This document shows positions 47,601 to 58,870 of a stretch of 64,000 bases of DNA, in pieces. The position numbers were made by a program, and so were the translations under genes. Under the pieces are notes generated by a model. The model was given only the letters and a program-made list of their open reading frames with translations, ran no database searches and had not been told where the DNA came from. Origin of the DNA: Petunia secreta (lineage: Eukaryota; Streptophyta; Magnoliopsida; Solanales; Solanaceae); contig JARKIP010000011.1 of assembly GCA_029990175.1 (NCBI GenBank), positions 9,936,001-10,000,000 on the forward strand, written 5' to 3'. How positions within the stretch are numbered: position 1 is the stretch's first letter; every line of letters starts with the position of its first letter.

Positions 47601-50600
47601 ATAAACCATGTTCTAACGAAAAAGAACATTTTATGCGATGTCAAGCAAGAATATAGCGTTGCTTAGGAAATTGGTGCACCTATAGTCTCCTGGTAATATG
47701 GGCACAATTTTGCGGACAGGCCAAGTGATAGAATCTTCAATTGCATCCCGTATTGTACCCTGTGAAAGCAGAATGCATGCCATCAAGGAGTTGAAATTTA
47801 AGAGTCTGTTTTACCACTAAACTACTGGTTCTCAACTAGAATTGAGGAACCTATTAACTATAAGTACTTATTGTGATGCATACTCATCGTGCTTCAACTA
47901 ACTAATTACAGGAAAGGAAGGAAGCTAGGCCAATGATGAAACAAGGAGGCCAAGTAGGTTAATGCAGTTGATGGTAAGATTTGAAAGTCTCCATCTCTTA
48001 CTCAGTTAACAAAAATCACATGCCAATGCAGCTTGAAATTCATAACCCAAAAAAAAAAAAAAAGAAAAAAAAAAGACATGAACCGCTACTCAACAGAAAG
48101 AAGGGTTCACGCAAAATGCAAATGTATGAGAAAAGAACTATTTTTGTTAAGGCTAACTCTAGTTTTCTATCACACTTGAATAAGCAAGATATAAAACATA
48201 AGACATTTCAAACCTCGATGGCATCAGATACTCCGGGAATAGCCGAGATGTCACCACCAACAACTTTGAGAGTGAAATCCAGATTTTTCTATAGGCAGAA
48301 ACATAGGACAAATGTTCTATCAGAACCAGGATTATCTCCAAGAAAGAAACTTAAGAAACAATTCTTTCTTCTTGTAAGCAAGATGACAAGAGAACCAAAT
48401 ACAAATTTGAAGATGCATATCAAACATAAAGTCTGTTCTTACAACAAAATTGTCTGTAAGCCAGACATAGTACATGAAAGCAAATGACTGAACGAGGCCA
48501 ATTGACATCAATGAGAACTTATTTGTCGAGAACTTCATAGAACATATTCTAGAAAAATCATGCTCACCTTTTGACGCAAGGAGTAACAAACTGCTCCAAA
48601 ACAAGGAAGCTCAGCAACTAGTGGTTTGAATATCAACCGGAAAACCCCAGTAAATCCAATATTCTTAACCTACATTGAACAGCTGAATTAGGGTAAGAGT
48701 GAACAATATGTAAAACGAATCTTGATTAGTTGTGCTGTTTCAATGAATTAAGTCTTGATCTTTCAGCAAAAATTGAATTTTTTATAGCACTGGTATTTCA
48801 AAAGGACAGGTTTGATGTAAAAGTGATTATGACTCTAGAGTCAACAAAGCATGAGTATTTGTCACTTAAACTGATGGATTGTGATAGCAGATAGATCAAA
48901 ACAAGTATGGGTTTCGAGGGAAAGACATATCAAGAGAGACTGTTAGGAATCCCCCATCTGGTATAGATGGGCACAGAAACACCACTTTATTTCATTGCTT
49001 CTTTTAAAGCATCTGTAGACTAACAAACTTCGCTTTGCATCTTAGACTACATTTCTCTCAATGAAAATACATTATACCTTCGGGCCCAAAATTTTATGTC
49101 AGTAACAAAATCAGATTTGAATCTGAATAAATTATGAAAGTTATATATATTCCGCCGTGAATCAAAATGTTCCGCTTACAATCAGCTACTCATATATTGC
49201 GAAACCAGAGATGTCAAAAGTACCTGTATAGGTAGCGCTACACCAACTAAAGTCTTAATATCAAGCACTATATTGGGATTTCCATCCCACTGCATTTCCA
49301 ACTCCATAGTAATTTCCCCAGGATCACCATCAATAATAGAAACTCCTGAAAAAGCAAAAGGAGATGTTGGAGACTTGGAGTTCCATAATCCAAGCAGATG
49401 TTCATAACTGGAAGGTAGTGGCAACAAGCCTAAAAAACTAGTACTACTTGTAGCATTGGTTATGCATATTTACATCCATGTTAAATGTAAAACTACCATG
49501 CACCGTGAACATTTCTCAAAAGGAATATTCATCGTCAGAAGATAGGAGTAGCATTTAAAGTTTGAAGGTTCCGATAATTCATTTACAGAACCTACTTGCT
49601 GGATGTTTGGATATGAGAGAGCAGGAAGAAGTACCAGAACTACATCATTGTAGACCATCAAAATCTGAACTAATATGTAGGTGATGTAGTGTAAAGAAAA
49701 GAAACTATAGTAAATGGATCATCTAAACAGACTTTTTAACCTGAGATGAATATGTATATCACCCTACTCGAAGCTAAGCAATTAAAAATGGACCTTGAAC
49801 TACATTCATTACTTTAACGCCATAAGAGGCAGCAACTATGAAACTAACCTGTGAATGATGGAGCCACAGTACCCAATGTGAGCTTTGAAAATTTCAGAGC
49901 AGCTAAAATAGATGGTCTATATTGCTCAAGAACTGGCTCAACCGAGGTTCTTATCAACTCTGATGCTGCCTATGCCAAGAATCAAGTGAAAACTTAAAAT
50001 GAGACAACAGAAACACTAAAAACCAAACCAAGAAAACGTTATTCCATAGTTCTCAAAGCGCTATTACCTCATCAACATAAGGCCAAATTTTTTCTAAGTG
50101 ATGGTTAAGCCAATTCAACTGTAATTCACAAAAGAAAAATACAACCATTATTAGCAAATTGAATACTTTCAACTACTCTATTAAAACATACTTCCTCTGT
50201 TTCAATTTATGTGACAATTACTATTGGAGAGTCATATGAGTTTATCTTAGACCACTTTACTGGCAAGTGCTTTTTAAAAATTTTGAATTGCTAATTATTG
50301 TAACTTATAGTACCTTTTTTATGTAGTTTATTCTAAGTCCAAAGTTACACCGAAAACTAGTTAGTTTGACCATTGTACTCTGAACTATGTCACATAATGT
50401 GAAACGGGGCGAGTATACAATAAACCAAAATTATGCAACTCAACTTTTGCTTCTGTGAGAAGACAACCCAAGAAGGGTATGCTTCAGGAGGAAGAAGTTT
50501 TCTTGAATCTTGAACTGTCATCCTAGCAAATGCTGCTATGGCTGTTGCCTAACAAATATTAAAAACATCTAATAATGAACAAGAAAAAATAATAAATTCC

Positions 50601-50754
50601 AATTCCAATTCCAACATGCAAAAAGATCAAATAAACAGGAAAAAAGTACCAAATCAATGCGAGCTTTGGATCTATTATTCTGAAATCTAGCAAAACAAAT
50701 TATTAGACCAACACCTAATGCAGCACCTAAAAAGAACCCCACAAAAAAACCCAT
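44679..50754 (-). CDS. SYT5: Synaptotagmin SYT4/SYT5 type (NTMC2T2), 13 exons, 560 codons
   Basis: Host gene. Plant synaptotagmins are ER-anchored tethers at ER-plasma membrane contact sites: an N-terminal membrane segment, an SMP lipid-binding domain and two C2 domains that bind plasma-membrane lipids, often with Ca2+. Exons (minus): 50754-50650, 50548-50444, 50118-50068, 49969-49849, 49345-49224, 48669-48568, 48288-48214, 47759-47680, 47067-46917, 46827-46597, 45470-45189, 45036-44923, 44822-44679. They total 1683 bases. Residues 1-24 are the anchor (MGFFVGFFLGAALGVGLIIC), about 70-250 SMP (MQWDGNPNIVLDIKT), about 255-375 C2A (DIIGKSDPFVELFI, VYDDEGIQ), about 430-545 C2B (DLMGKSDPFVVL, DHDTFGK). 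Length equals Arabidopsis SYT5 as I remember it. All junctions are GT-AG except the intron 2 donor. SYT4 is the alternative name. Confidence 0.92.
50191..50413. mobile_element. Stowaway MITE in intron 2 of the synaptotagmin gene
   Basis: Left end CTTCCTCTGTTTCAATTTAT and right end complement CTCGCCCCGTTTCACATTAT are Stowaway-type inverted repeats. TA lies at 50189-50190 and 50414-50415. It makes up about two thirds of the 325-base intron. Confidence 0.85.
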
Positions 50755-52133
50755 GTTTGTTTTTCAACAATTGAAACAAATCCAACGCAATTTGATATAT
50801 ATTCAGAAATTTTTTCCTTAGAGTTTTTGTGCAATTTTTTTTAAAGAAAGAAGCTTTTTTTTTTTGGAGAGAAAATATTGGAGTTGTGAGTGGAAAGAAA
50901 GGAAGGAACCCGCGGGACCAGGGGGAGGGGGGGAACAACAGAATTTTGATTGGGAAGTTAGGCTAGTTTATTTTTAGTGTTTTTCTCTTTTCTTACATAT
51001 AACAATCTAATAGTATGACACTTTTAGTTGCAGGTTTTCCTTAGACCCTAAATGAACCGGGTTATTTTATGTATCGAGTTTCCCTAACAATTTAGTATGA
51101 GTACTTGATATCCACTGACCCAATTATTATGAATTTATATTGCGTAGGGCTCATTAAAGAGGAGCGTTACTAACATATATTTCTCTATTCAATGACTTAC
51201 AAATAAAATTATAGGGTTAAACGACATCATTCATTCTACCCTATTGGATTTTAATTGAATAGTTAGGCTAGTGCCACCACTTTCTGTGCATTACACTATA
51301 AAGATATTGAGTAATTACTAATTAAATTGATAAAGTTAGGTTTCTTCTTCTTTTGGTATTTTAAGTATGTTTTCGCCAAGAAAGCAATATATTCCTTTCT
51401 TGAGTGTTCTGAACTTTGCTGCTTGTTTATTGATTTTTTACTTTTATTTGTAGTGTGGTGTGGAAAGGAATTATTCCAAAGTTTATTGCATGTTCTTTGA
51501 TGGTGTTGAAGGTTGTAGAATCTTTGATAAAGTTGTTTAAATCTTTATTATGTCTGCTCAACCGATAAACGTGAGATTTTGAGAATTTTTATTAAGAAGA
51601 ATCCCAACTCTACCTTAATAAGTTTAGGATAAGAATGAGATGAGACTAAGCACGGCAGAGTATTCACTTTGCACAAATGGCATTTTCTGAAGACACTATT
51701 TAATTAACTCCGCTTAGTTTTAGGGGGCAAAATTTAATCTGCTAAGTTGCATTAATTAGTTTTGTAACACGCAGCCATGTTTATCATCGTAAGTTGAGAT
51801 AGAGTCAGCATTGTAAAATACTTGAAGAATGTCAACTTTCCGTTAAAGTAAGTGTGAAAGAGTTCTTCTACCCTTCACTCTCCATCGACCATCTTCATTA
51901 TACTCTAGGATAATGTCCTGCAATTTCACGCACTATAAGATAGTTTTGTGAAGTTTAAACTTATTAAAGTAAAACATGATGGGCATCAAACTCGGGATTT
52001 CAAGGAAATGGAAGGTGGTTTCTTCAATTCCAATACAACACCGAGAACAAAGTTTTCCTAAGCATTAATTATCTAGACAAATGAAATTACAGCTAATAAT
52101 CTAAAATTTAGTATAGAAGAAAATAAGAAATTA
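50755..52133 (-). promoter_or_regulatory. 5' leader and upstream region of the synaptotagmin gene
   Basis: Immediately upstream of the ATG there is a purine/pyrimidine-skewed stretch (about 50840-50935) that is likely 5' untranslated leader; the exact transcription start is not visible. Beyond about 50940 the DNA is AT-rich with no open frame of interest and no element I recognise up to the LINE 3' end at 52134. Confidence 0.4.
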
Positions 52134-52313
52134 ATTTTTTTTTGGGGTGAAACTGACGATTTATATTAATATCAATTAAAACTTGGATATAGGGAGCTCT
52201 CTGATGAGCGTAGTTATTGTCATACTGGCCAACATATTATAATGATTAATAGAAATAGTCCTTGGCCAACATATTATAATGATTAATAGAAATAGTCCTA
52301 GTGCAAGGAATAC
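52134..52313 (-). mobile_element. 3' terminal part of an L1-type LINE (other part at 62058-63425)
   Basis: On the minus strand this is the end of the LINE reading frame and its tail, finishing with an A-run (52134-52142 as T's). It was separated from the rest by the Sirevirus insertion; AATAC at 52309-52313 and GATAC at 62058-62062 are the target duplication with one change. A 38-base segment (tggccaacatattataatga...) is tandemly duplicated at 52225-52298. Confidence 0.65.
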
Positions 52314-53124
52314 TGTTAGCTTGGATAAGCTTGGAGTTTTGACTGATGACTGAGGAACGGATTCAAAGGACCTGTTCCTTTGGATCACTGCAGCAGAATA
52401 GATAATTCATGCAAAATCGTTTAAGTTGAGATATTATTAATTATCCTAAAACTAATGTTTATCTTGGTAATTATGCAGGTCTAAACAGATACGAAAAGAT
52501 TGCATACATACAAGGGTAAGGATAGAAGATCCGGATTCTAAAGAGTAGAATCCAATTAGGACTCAAACTCAAGGGAGCTTTGGAGTTCTAATTGATCAAG
52601 ACTTCTTGGCTGCTGGAGCTATAAAACGTGGAGCATATCAGCCATAGAAGTGTGCACAAATACAGAGAGCATCGAGCAAAAGCTTAAAAGAGTCATTAGC
52701 TTATTTGTGTAATCAGTTAGCTACAGTAGAACTAAGTTAGAACCTGTTTCTTAGATTGAATCTTGTAAAAGTTCAAGTCTTAGTTCAACTGTAGTAGGCA
52801 ATAATCGAGTTGTAAACTTTCTGGTTCAAGTAGTGGACTTGACACAACTTCACTGATCGTGAGAAAGATCACTAAAGGATTAGAGTTAGTCCTAGGTTAG
52901 TAAGAGTGAGTCTTGTAACCAAGTGGGTCTTTTTACATAGTAAAGTTGAAATCCTACTTGAGAAGTAGGTCGTGGTTTTTTGATCCCGAGTCAAAGGGTT
53001 TTTCCACGCTAATATCTGGTGTTCAATTACTTACAGTTTTAATTCCGCATATGGTATAGTAAAGGAATACATTTTAAGGAACTGGTTCTTAAAACAGTAA
53101 AGTGGTGTATCGTGGGAAATAAAA
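52314..53124 (+). repeat. 5' LTR of the Sirevirus (811 bp)
   Basis: Starts TGTTAGCTTGGATAAGC and ends ggaaataaaa, where the 3' copy ends ggaaataaca. The boundary is fixed by the primer site at 53127. Confidence 0.93.
52620..52626 (+). promoter_or_regulatory. TATA box in the Sirevirus 5' LTR
   Basis: tataaaa at 306 bases into the LTR; the identical box lies at the same offset (61553-61559) in the 3' LTR. Likely start of element transcription about 30 bases downstream. Confidence 0.6.
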
Positions 53125-53126
53125 AT

Positions 53127-53138
53127 TGGTATCAGAGC
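53127..53138 (+). other. Primer binding site of the Sirevirus
   Basis: tggtatcagagc, complementary to the initiator Met-tRNA 3' end, two bases after the LTR. Confidence 0.9.
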
Positions 53139-53173
53139 GGGTTATCCTTTAAAAGGCTAACACCTAGGATTAG

Positions 53174-55065
53174 ATGAGTACATCACGAGAGAACAGTGAG
53201 GGTCAGTCAATGGTTAGAGCTCCCTATTTCAATGGGAAATACTATTCATGGTGGAAAGAGAGGATGCGTGATCACCTTCAAGCAGAGGACTATGAATTGT
53301 GGGATATAGTAACTGAAGGTCCCATGATCCCAATGAAGAAGGATGCTGAGGGAAACGATGTTCCCAAAACCAGGAAGGAATGCAATGCTGAAGACATAAA
53401 ACAATGGGAAAAGAATACAAAAGCTAGGAAGTGGCTTGTTGGTGGACTCAGTCCTGACGAATGCAATAGAATCAGAGGGTATGCCACATCAAAGGAGATT
53501 TGGGATGCTCTACAAGTTGCACATGAAGGAACAAGTCAGGTAAAAAGGTCCAGAGGTACACTTCTTTATGCTGAATATGAAAGTTTTAAAATGAAAGAAG
53601 AAGAGTAAATCTCTGAAATGTATACTAGATTTAATGCCATTGCTTCTGAACTGATCTCTTTGGGAAGGGTTTTAACTGTGGAAGATAGAGTAGAAAAGAT
53701 TCTAACTAGGGTTCTTCCAGATTCTTGGGAGATCAAAGCTTGTGCTATCATAGAAAGCAAGATTTAACCACTCTATCCTTATATGAACTGATAGGCAATT
53801 TAAAGACTTATGAACTAAGGAAGAAGGTTAAAAACATAGGAGTTCCAGTTAAAACTGAGCCTAACCTAGCCTTGACTGCTGCTGATAAGATCATTGATGA
53901 TAAGGACCTGGTCCTTATTGCTAAAAGTGTTCAGAAATATTTGATTAAGAAAAAGGCAATTAGTGGACAGGGTAGGTCTACTAACATGAAACAGGCTGGA
54001 GAATGCCACAAATATGGAAGCTCGGAGCACTACATCAGCAAATGTCCAATTATGGAAGGAGAATGGAGGAAGAGATTCATTGAGGAAAGGAAAAAGGCTA
54101 GGGAACAGTTCCATAAGAAAAGTGGAAATCCAAAAGCAATGGTTGCAGGATGGCAAGACAGTGAAGACGAAATAACTGATGATGATCTGGATGAGGATCT
54201 TGCTCTAATGGCTCTTGGAGATTCAGAAAATGAAGAAGATGCTGAGGTATTTGTTTCTAAACTCAAAGATGATGTAAAAAGCATGTCTAGAGAAAAATTG
54301 GTTAAAGTATTCCATATTGTGCTAAATGAATTTAAATCTCTAAGGGATAGCAATCATCAACTGCATGATAAAATTGATTGTTTAGAAGCAGAATGCAAAG
54401 AGGAAATAGTTAAAAATGATTTTCTGGAAAGAAAGATTAGCATGCTTGAGGAACAGGTTCTCATACTTGAATCAACTGCTCAGGAATTAGAAAATGTTAA
54501 AACAGTTGAAAAAGGTAAAGGTATTGCTAATTCTCATCAGATCATTGCTGAAGAGAAACTAAAAGTCACAGTTGATGAACTGTGTAAAAAAGATGAGAAG
54601 ATAAGATCTTTAGAAGAAGACTTGGTTAAAGAAAGAATGGAACTAAGAAAAACTGTAGAATGGAACAAGTCTTCTGAAGCACTAGAATGATTACAGGAAA
54701 ATCATAGTAGTAACAGGAAAGGTATTGGATTCATGAAAACACAAAGTTCATCCAAATGGGATCCAAAGAGTAAGTACTTATCACTTCCTGAAAACTGGCT
54801 ATGCACTCATTGTGGGAACACTGGTCATCGGAAAGAAAATTGTCAATCTTTAAAAAGGGCTGCCCAGAGGAACATGTCCTATAAACCTGTTCAAAATTCT
54901 GTGAAACAGAAAAATAGGTCCTATAAACCTGTTCAACATTCTGTAAAAAGGGAAACGGTTAACACAAAGAAACCATTACCATTCTGGGCTAGGAGAGATC
55001 TGATTCATCCTTTTTCTAAAGGAAAGGAACCCAAACTAGTTTGGGTTCTTAAAATTAACCCCTAG
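53174..55065 (+). pseudogene. Sirevirus gag
   Basis: Structural precursor. It starts MSTSRENSEGQ, with APYFNGKYYSWWKERMRDHL and EIWDALQVAHEGT typical of copia gag. A TAA at 53606-53608 and a one-base deletion near 53759 (frame continues from 53725 onward in another register) break it. Two CCHC knuckles follow. The first, about 54004, reads CHKYGSSEHYISKC, with Tyr in place of the second Cys. The second, CTHCGNTGHRKENC at 54802-54843, is intact. Between them is an acidic, coiled-coil stretch (about 54150-54690) usual for Sireviruses. A TGA at 54688 interrupts it. Ends TAG at 55063. Confidence 0.85.
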
Positions 55066-58000
55066 TTTTCTTTTGCAGGCTAGAGTGAAGGAGATAAACC
55101 ATAAATGGTACATGGACAGTGGTTGCTCAAGGCATATGACAGGTCATAAGGAACTGTTCCTTTCACTCTCAGCCTTCCAAGGAGGAAGTGTTTCCTTCGG
55201 TAATGGTAAGAAAGGGGAAATCATTGGAATTGGAAAGGTAGGTAGGTCTGATTCACACTGTATAGATAATGTGTTTCTAGTAGATGGGATGAAGCATTGC
55301 TTATTGAGCATATCTCAATTGTGTGATAAAGGTAATAATGTTAATTTCTCATCTACTGGATGCACTGTGACTAACCAAACTTCTGGAGAGATTATTTTGC
55401 AGGGAAATAGGCATGGAAACATCTACAAAGTAGACTTGCTGACACTATCTGATGGAAGCTTGAGTTGCTTAAGTGTGCTGCAAAATGATCCCCTCATATG
55501 GCACAAAAGACTAGGACATGCTAGTCTTTCACAATTGAACAAACTTGTGTCCAAGGACTTGGTGATAGGTCTTCCTAACATCAAGTTTAATGATGAAAAA
55601 GTATGTGAAGCATGTGCCAGGGGGAAGCAGGTAAAATCCTCCTTCAAACCGAAGAAACGGGTAAGTACCACTAAACCTTTGGAACTGGTCCATATGGATT
55701 TATGTGGTCCAATGAGAACAATGAGCCGTGGAGGTAAGAAGTATGTTATGGTATTGGTGGATGATTACTCCAGATTTACATGGACTATATTTCTTGCATC
55801 TAAAGAAGAAGTATTTAATGCATTTTCAATTTTTGCTAAGAAAGCTCAAAGAACTCTAGATAATTATATTGTTGCCATTAGGCCAGATCATGGAACTGAA
55901 TTTGAAAATCATATATTTTTCAATTTTTGTAATGAAAATGGCATTAATCATAATTTTTCTTCACCTAGAACTCCACAACAAAATGGTGTAGTGGAAAGGA
56001 AAAATAGGACTCTAGAAAAAATGGCAAGGACTATGTTAATATCTGGAAATCTTCCACAGAACTTTTGGGTTGAGGCTATTAATACTGCATGCTACATAAT
56101 AAATAGATGTATGACAAGACCTTTAATAGAAAAGACTCCATATGAATTGCTTAAAGGAAGAAAACCAAATATTTCTCATCTTAGGGCTTTTGGTTGCAAA
56201 TGTTTTATACATAACAATGAGAAAGATGCCTTAGGAAAATTTGATCCTAGAAGTGATGAAGGAATATTTGTTGGTTATTCTTTAAATAGTAAATCTTATA
56301 GGGTATTTAACAAGAAAACATTGAAAATTGAAGAAAGCATGTATGTTAAATTTGATGAAACTGACAGTCTCACTCAAGAACAGGTACAGGAGGATGAAGA
56401 AATTGGAATGCTGAAAGAGTTTGAACTCAATCCACAAATGCAGATTCTGGATATGAGAAGTGAACTGCAAGGAACTGTTCCTCAGGACAGAACTGAAAAG
56501 AGTGGCACAGAAACAGGGGGAACACATATTGGTTCCACTTCACAAACTGGTAGTGCTACTCTATCAGGAACTGTTCCCCAGCAGAGGACTTCTGACAATG
56601 AATTGACACCCAAGCCTTACAAGTATCAAGGGTCACATCCTGTGGATCAAATAATCTCAGATAAGACTGCTGGGGTTCAAACTAGATCAGCAGTCAAGAA
56701 TCATAATCTGTGTGCCTTTAGTGCTTTCTTATCTCTTGTTGAACCTAAAAATGTGAAAGAAGCACTGAAGGATGCAGATTGGATTAATGCTATACAGGAG
56801 GAATTGAATCAATTCCAAAGGAGTCAAGTTTGGCATCTGGAACCCAAGCCAAGGAACAGGTCCATAATTGGAACAATATGGGTTTTCAGAAACAAACTTG
56901 ATGAAAATGGCATGGTAACAAGAAATAAGGCCAGACTAGTCGTTCAGGGATATAGTCAAGTGGAGGGCATCGACTATGATGAGACTTTTGCTCCAGTTGC
57001 AAGACTGGAAGCAATAAGACTTCTTATAGCCTTTGCTACATACATGGAATTTACTCTACATCAAATGGATGTTAAGAGTGCATTTCTGAATTGTTACTCG
57101 AAAGAAGAAGTGTATGTCAAGCAACCTCCAGGTTTTGAAAGTGAACAGTTCCCTGAACATGTGTACAAGTTGGACAAGGCCTTGTATGGGCTCAAGCAGG
57201 CACCAAGAGCATGGTATGAAAGACTATCAAAATTTCTACTCCAGCATGGATAAAAGAGAGGTAAAATTGATAGTACATTGTTTTTAAAAGAAAAAGGTAA
57301 GCATCTCTTAATTGTTCAAATTTATGTAGATGATATAATCTTTGGTGCTACTTGTAAAAATTTAAGTAAGGAATTTGCAAACTTGATGGGGAGTGAATTT
57401 GAGATGAGCATGATGGGTGAACTCAATTTCTTTTTGGGTTTACAAATTAAGCAAACCTCAAATGGAACTATGATCCATCAACAAAAGTATGTTAAGGAAT
57501 TACTTAAAAGATTTGATATGGATAATGCTAAGGAAATTGACACACCTATTGCCACTGCTACAAAATTGGATCTTGATGAACATGGAATATCAGTTGATCA
57601 AAAATTGTATAAGGGTATGATAGGTTCTCTACTTTATCTAACTGCTGGTAGACCTGATATTGTGTTCAGTGTTGGTTTGTGTGCTAGGTTTCAATCAGAT
57701 CCTAAGAAATCTCATTTGAAAGCTGTTAAAAGAATATTGAGGTATCTGAAAGGAACATGTCCCGTGGGACTTTGGTATCCAAAAGGTGGTAGTTTTAATA
57801 TTGTTGGATATACTGATGCTGACTATGCAGGTTTCCTAGTTGATAGAAAAAGTACCTCAGGTATGACACATTTTCTTGGTGAGTGTTTGGTTTCTTGGGG
57901 AACCAAGAAACAAAATTCAGTGGCACTTTCCACTGCTGAGGCTGAATATGTGGCAGCTGCTTCATGTTGTTCACAGTTATTATGGATCAAACAACAATTA

Positions 58001-58249
58001 CAGAATTTTGGTGTTGATGTAGGAACTGTTCCTATCTATTGTGATAACACTAGTGCTATTAATATGACAAAGAATCCAGTGCATCATAAAAGGACTAAAC
58101 ACATTGACATAAGACATCATTTCCTAAGAGACAACTATGAAAAAGGTTTGATCACCATAGCATTTTGTCCCACTGAAAAGCAAATTGCTGACATTTTTAC
58201 AAAAGCTCTAGGTAGAGATGATTTTGAAAGAAATAAAAATTGGAATTAG
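55040..58249 (+). pseudogene. Sirevirus pol (protease, integrase, RT, RNase H), one nonsense codon
   Basis: The frame is open from 55040, overlapping the end of gag by about 25 bases in the +1 register. Protease: WYMDSGCSRHMTG (about 55105). Integrase: GAG-pre-integrase HKRLGHASLSQLN and CEACARGKQ, then the catalytic acids in VHMDLCGPM, IRPDHGTEFEN and NGVVERKNRTLEKMAR. RT: KARLVVQGYSQVEGIDYDET, MDVKSAFLN, YGLKQAPRAWYERL. A TAA at 57251-57253 then interrupts, and the same frame resumes with YVDDIIFGA, FFLGLQI and GSLLYLTAGRPDI. RNase H: YTDADYAG, STAEAEYVAAASC, CDNTSAI. All catalytic residues are present, so the single stop is the only visible defect in pol. Confidence 0.92.
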
Positions 58250-58870
58250 GGATGATTAAATTCACATAAAATCATCAAGGTTTTACTTCATATTTTGCTA
58301 GAAAATTGCACTTAAAATGAATTTTATTCAAGTCATTATGAATGATTCAGTCCAGCTTAATACTTAAATGTATACTCTTATGCCATATTTCTTATTTAGA
58401 GATGCTAAAAATGGAATGATGTTACCCTTATGCTCTTAGAATTTCAGATGATCAAAGATGTTGCAAATTGGAAGGACACTGAATTTTCGTGTTAAAATCA
58501 TGTATGTACTCGTTATTATTCAGTTAATTTAGAAGTATAAAGGCTATAGGTAACTTGTGATTAGGATAAATCCCACTAAGTTTCCTAACCATATCCAAAT
58601 TGCATAAGAGTCCCATCGGAGGAACAGTTCCCACTCTGAAAAGGTAACCTGGCAGCCCAACGACTCTATTTCTCCGGGAGACTCCCAAGAGTCCATAACC
58701 GTTGCATGTTGTGCTGAGGTAAGTGTGATCGACTTCTACTCTAATTCTACTACCTAATTCACACTATAAATACACTCCTTCTCCCCCATTATTCTTTTAC
58801 CTTGTTCATCAATTAAATTCTCAAAATTTCAGAAAGAATAGTCAATTATCTGTTAATTCGAATTGCAAGA
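58250..58870 (+). other. Spacer between pol and the additional ORF of the Sirevirus
   Basis: About 620 bases without a long frame. It contains one copy of the dispersed palindrome (58621-58631). A tataaa at about 58766 followed by a pyrimidine-rich leader could serve the downstream ORF as a subgenomic promoter; this is inference only. Confidence 0.5.

Noticed and set aside
49182..49427. Minus-strand 81-codon frame as a separate small gene
   Set aside because: It is exon 5 of the synaptotagmin gene plus intron read-through on both sides.
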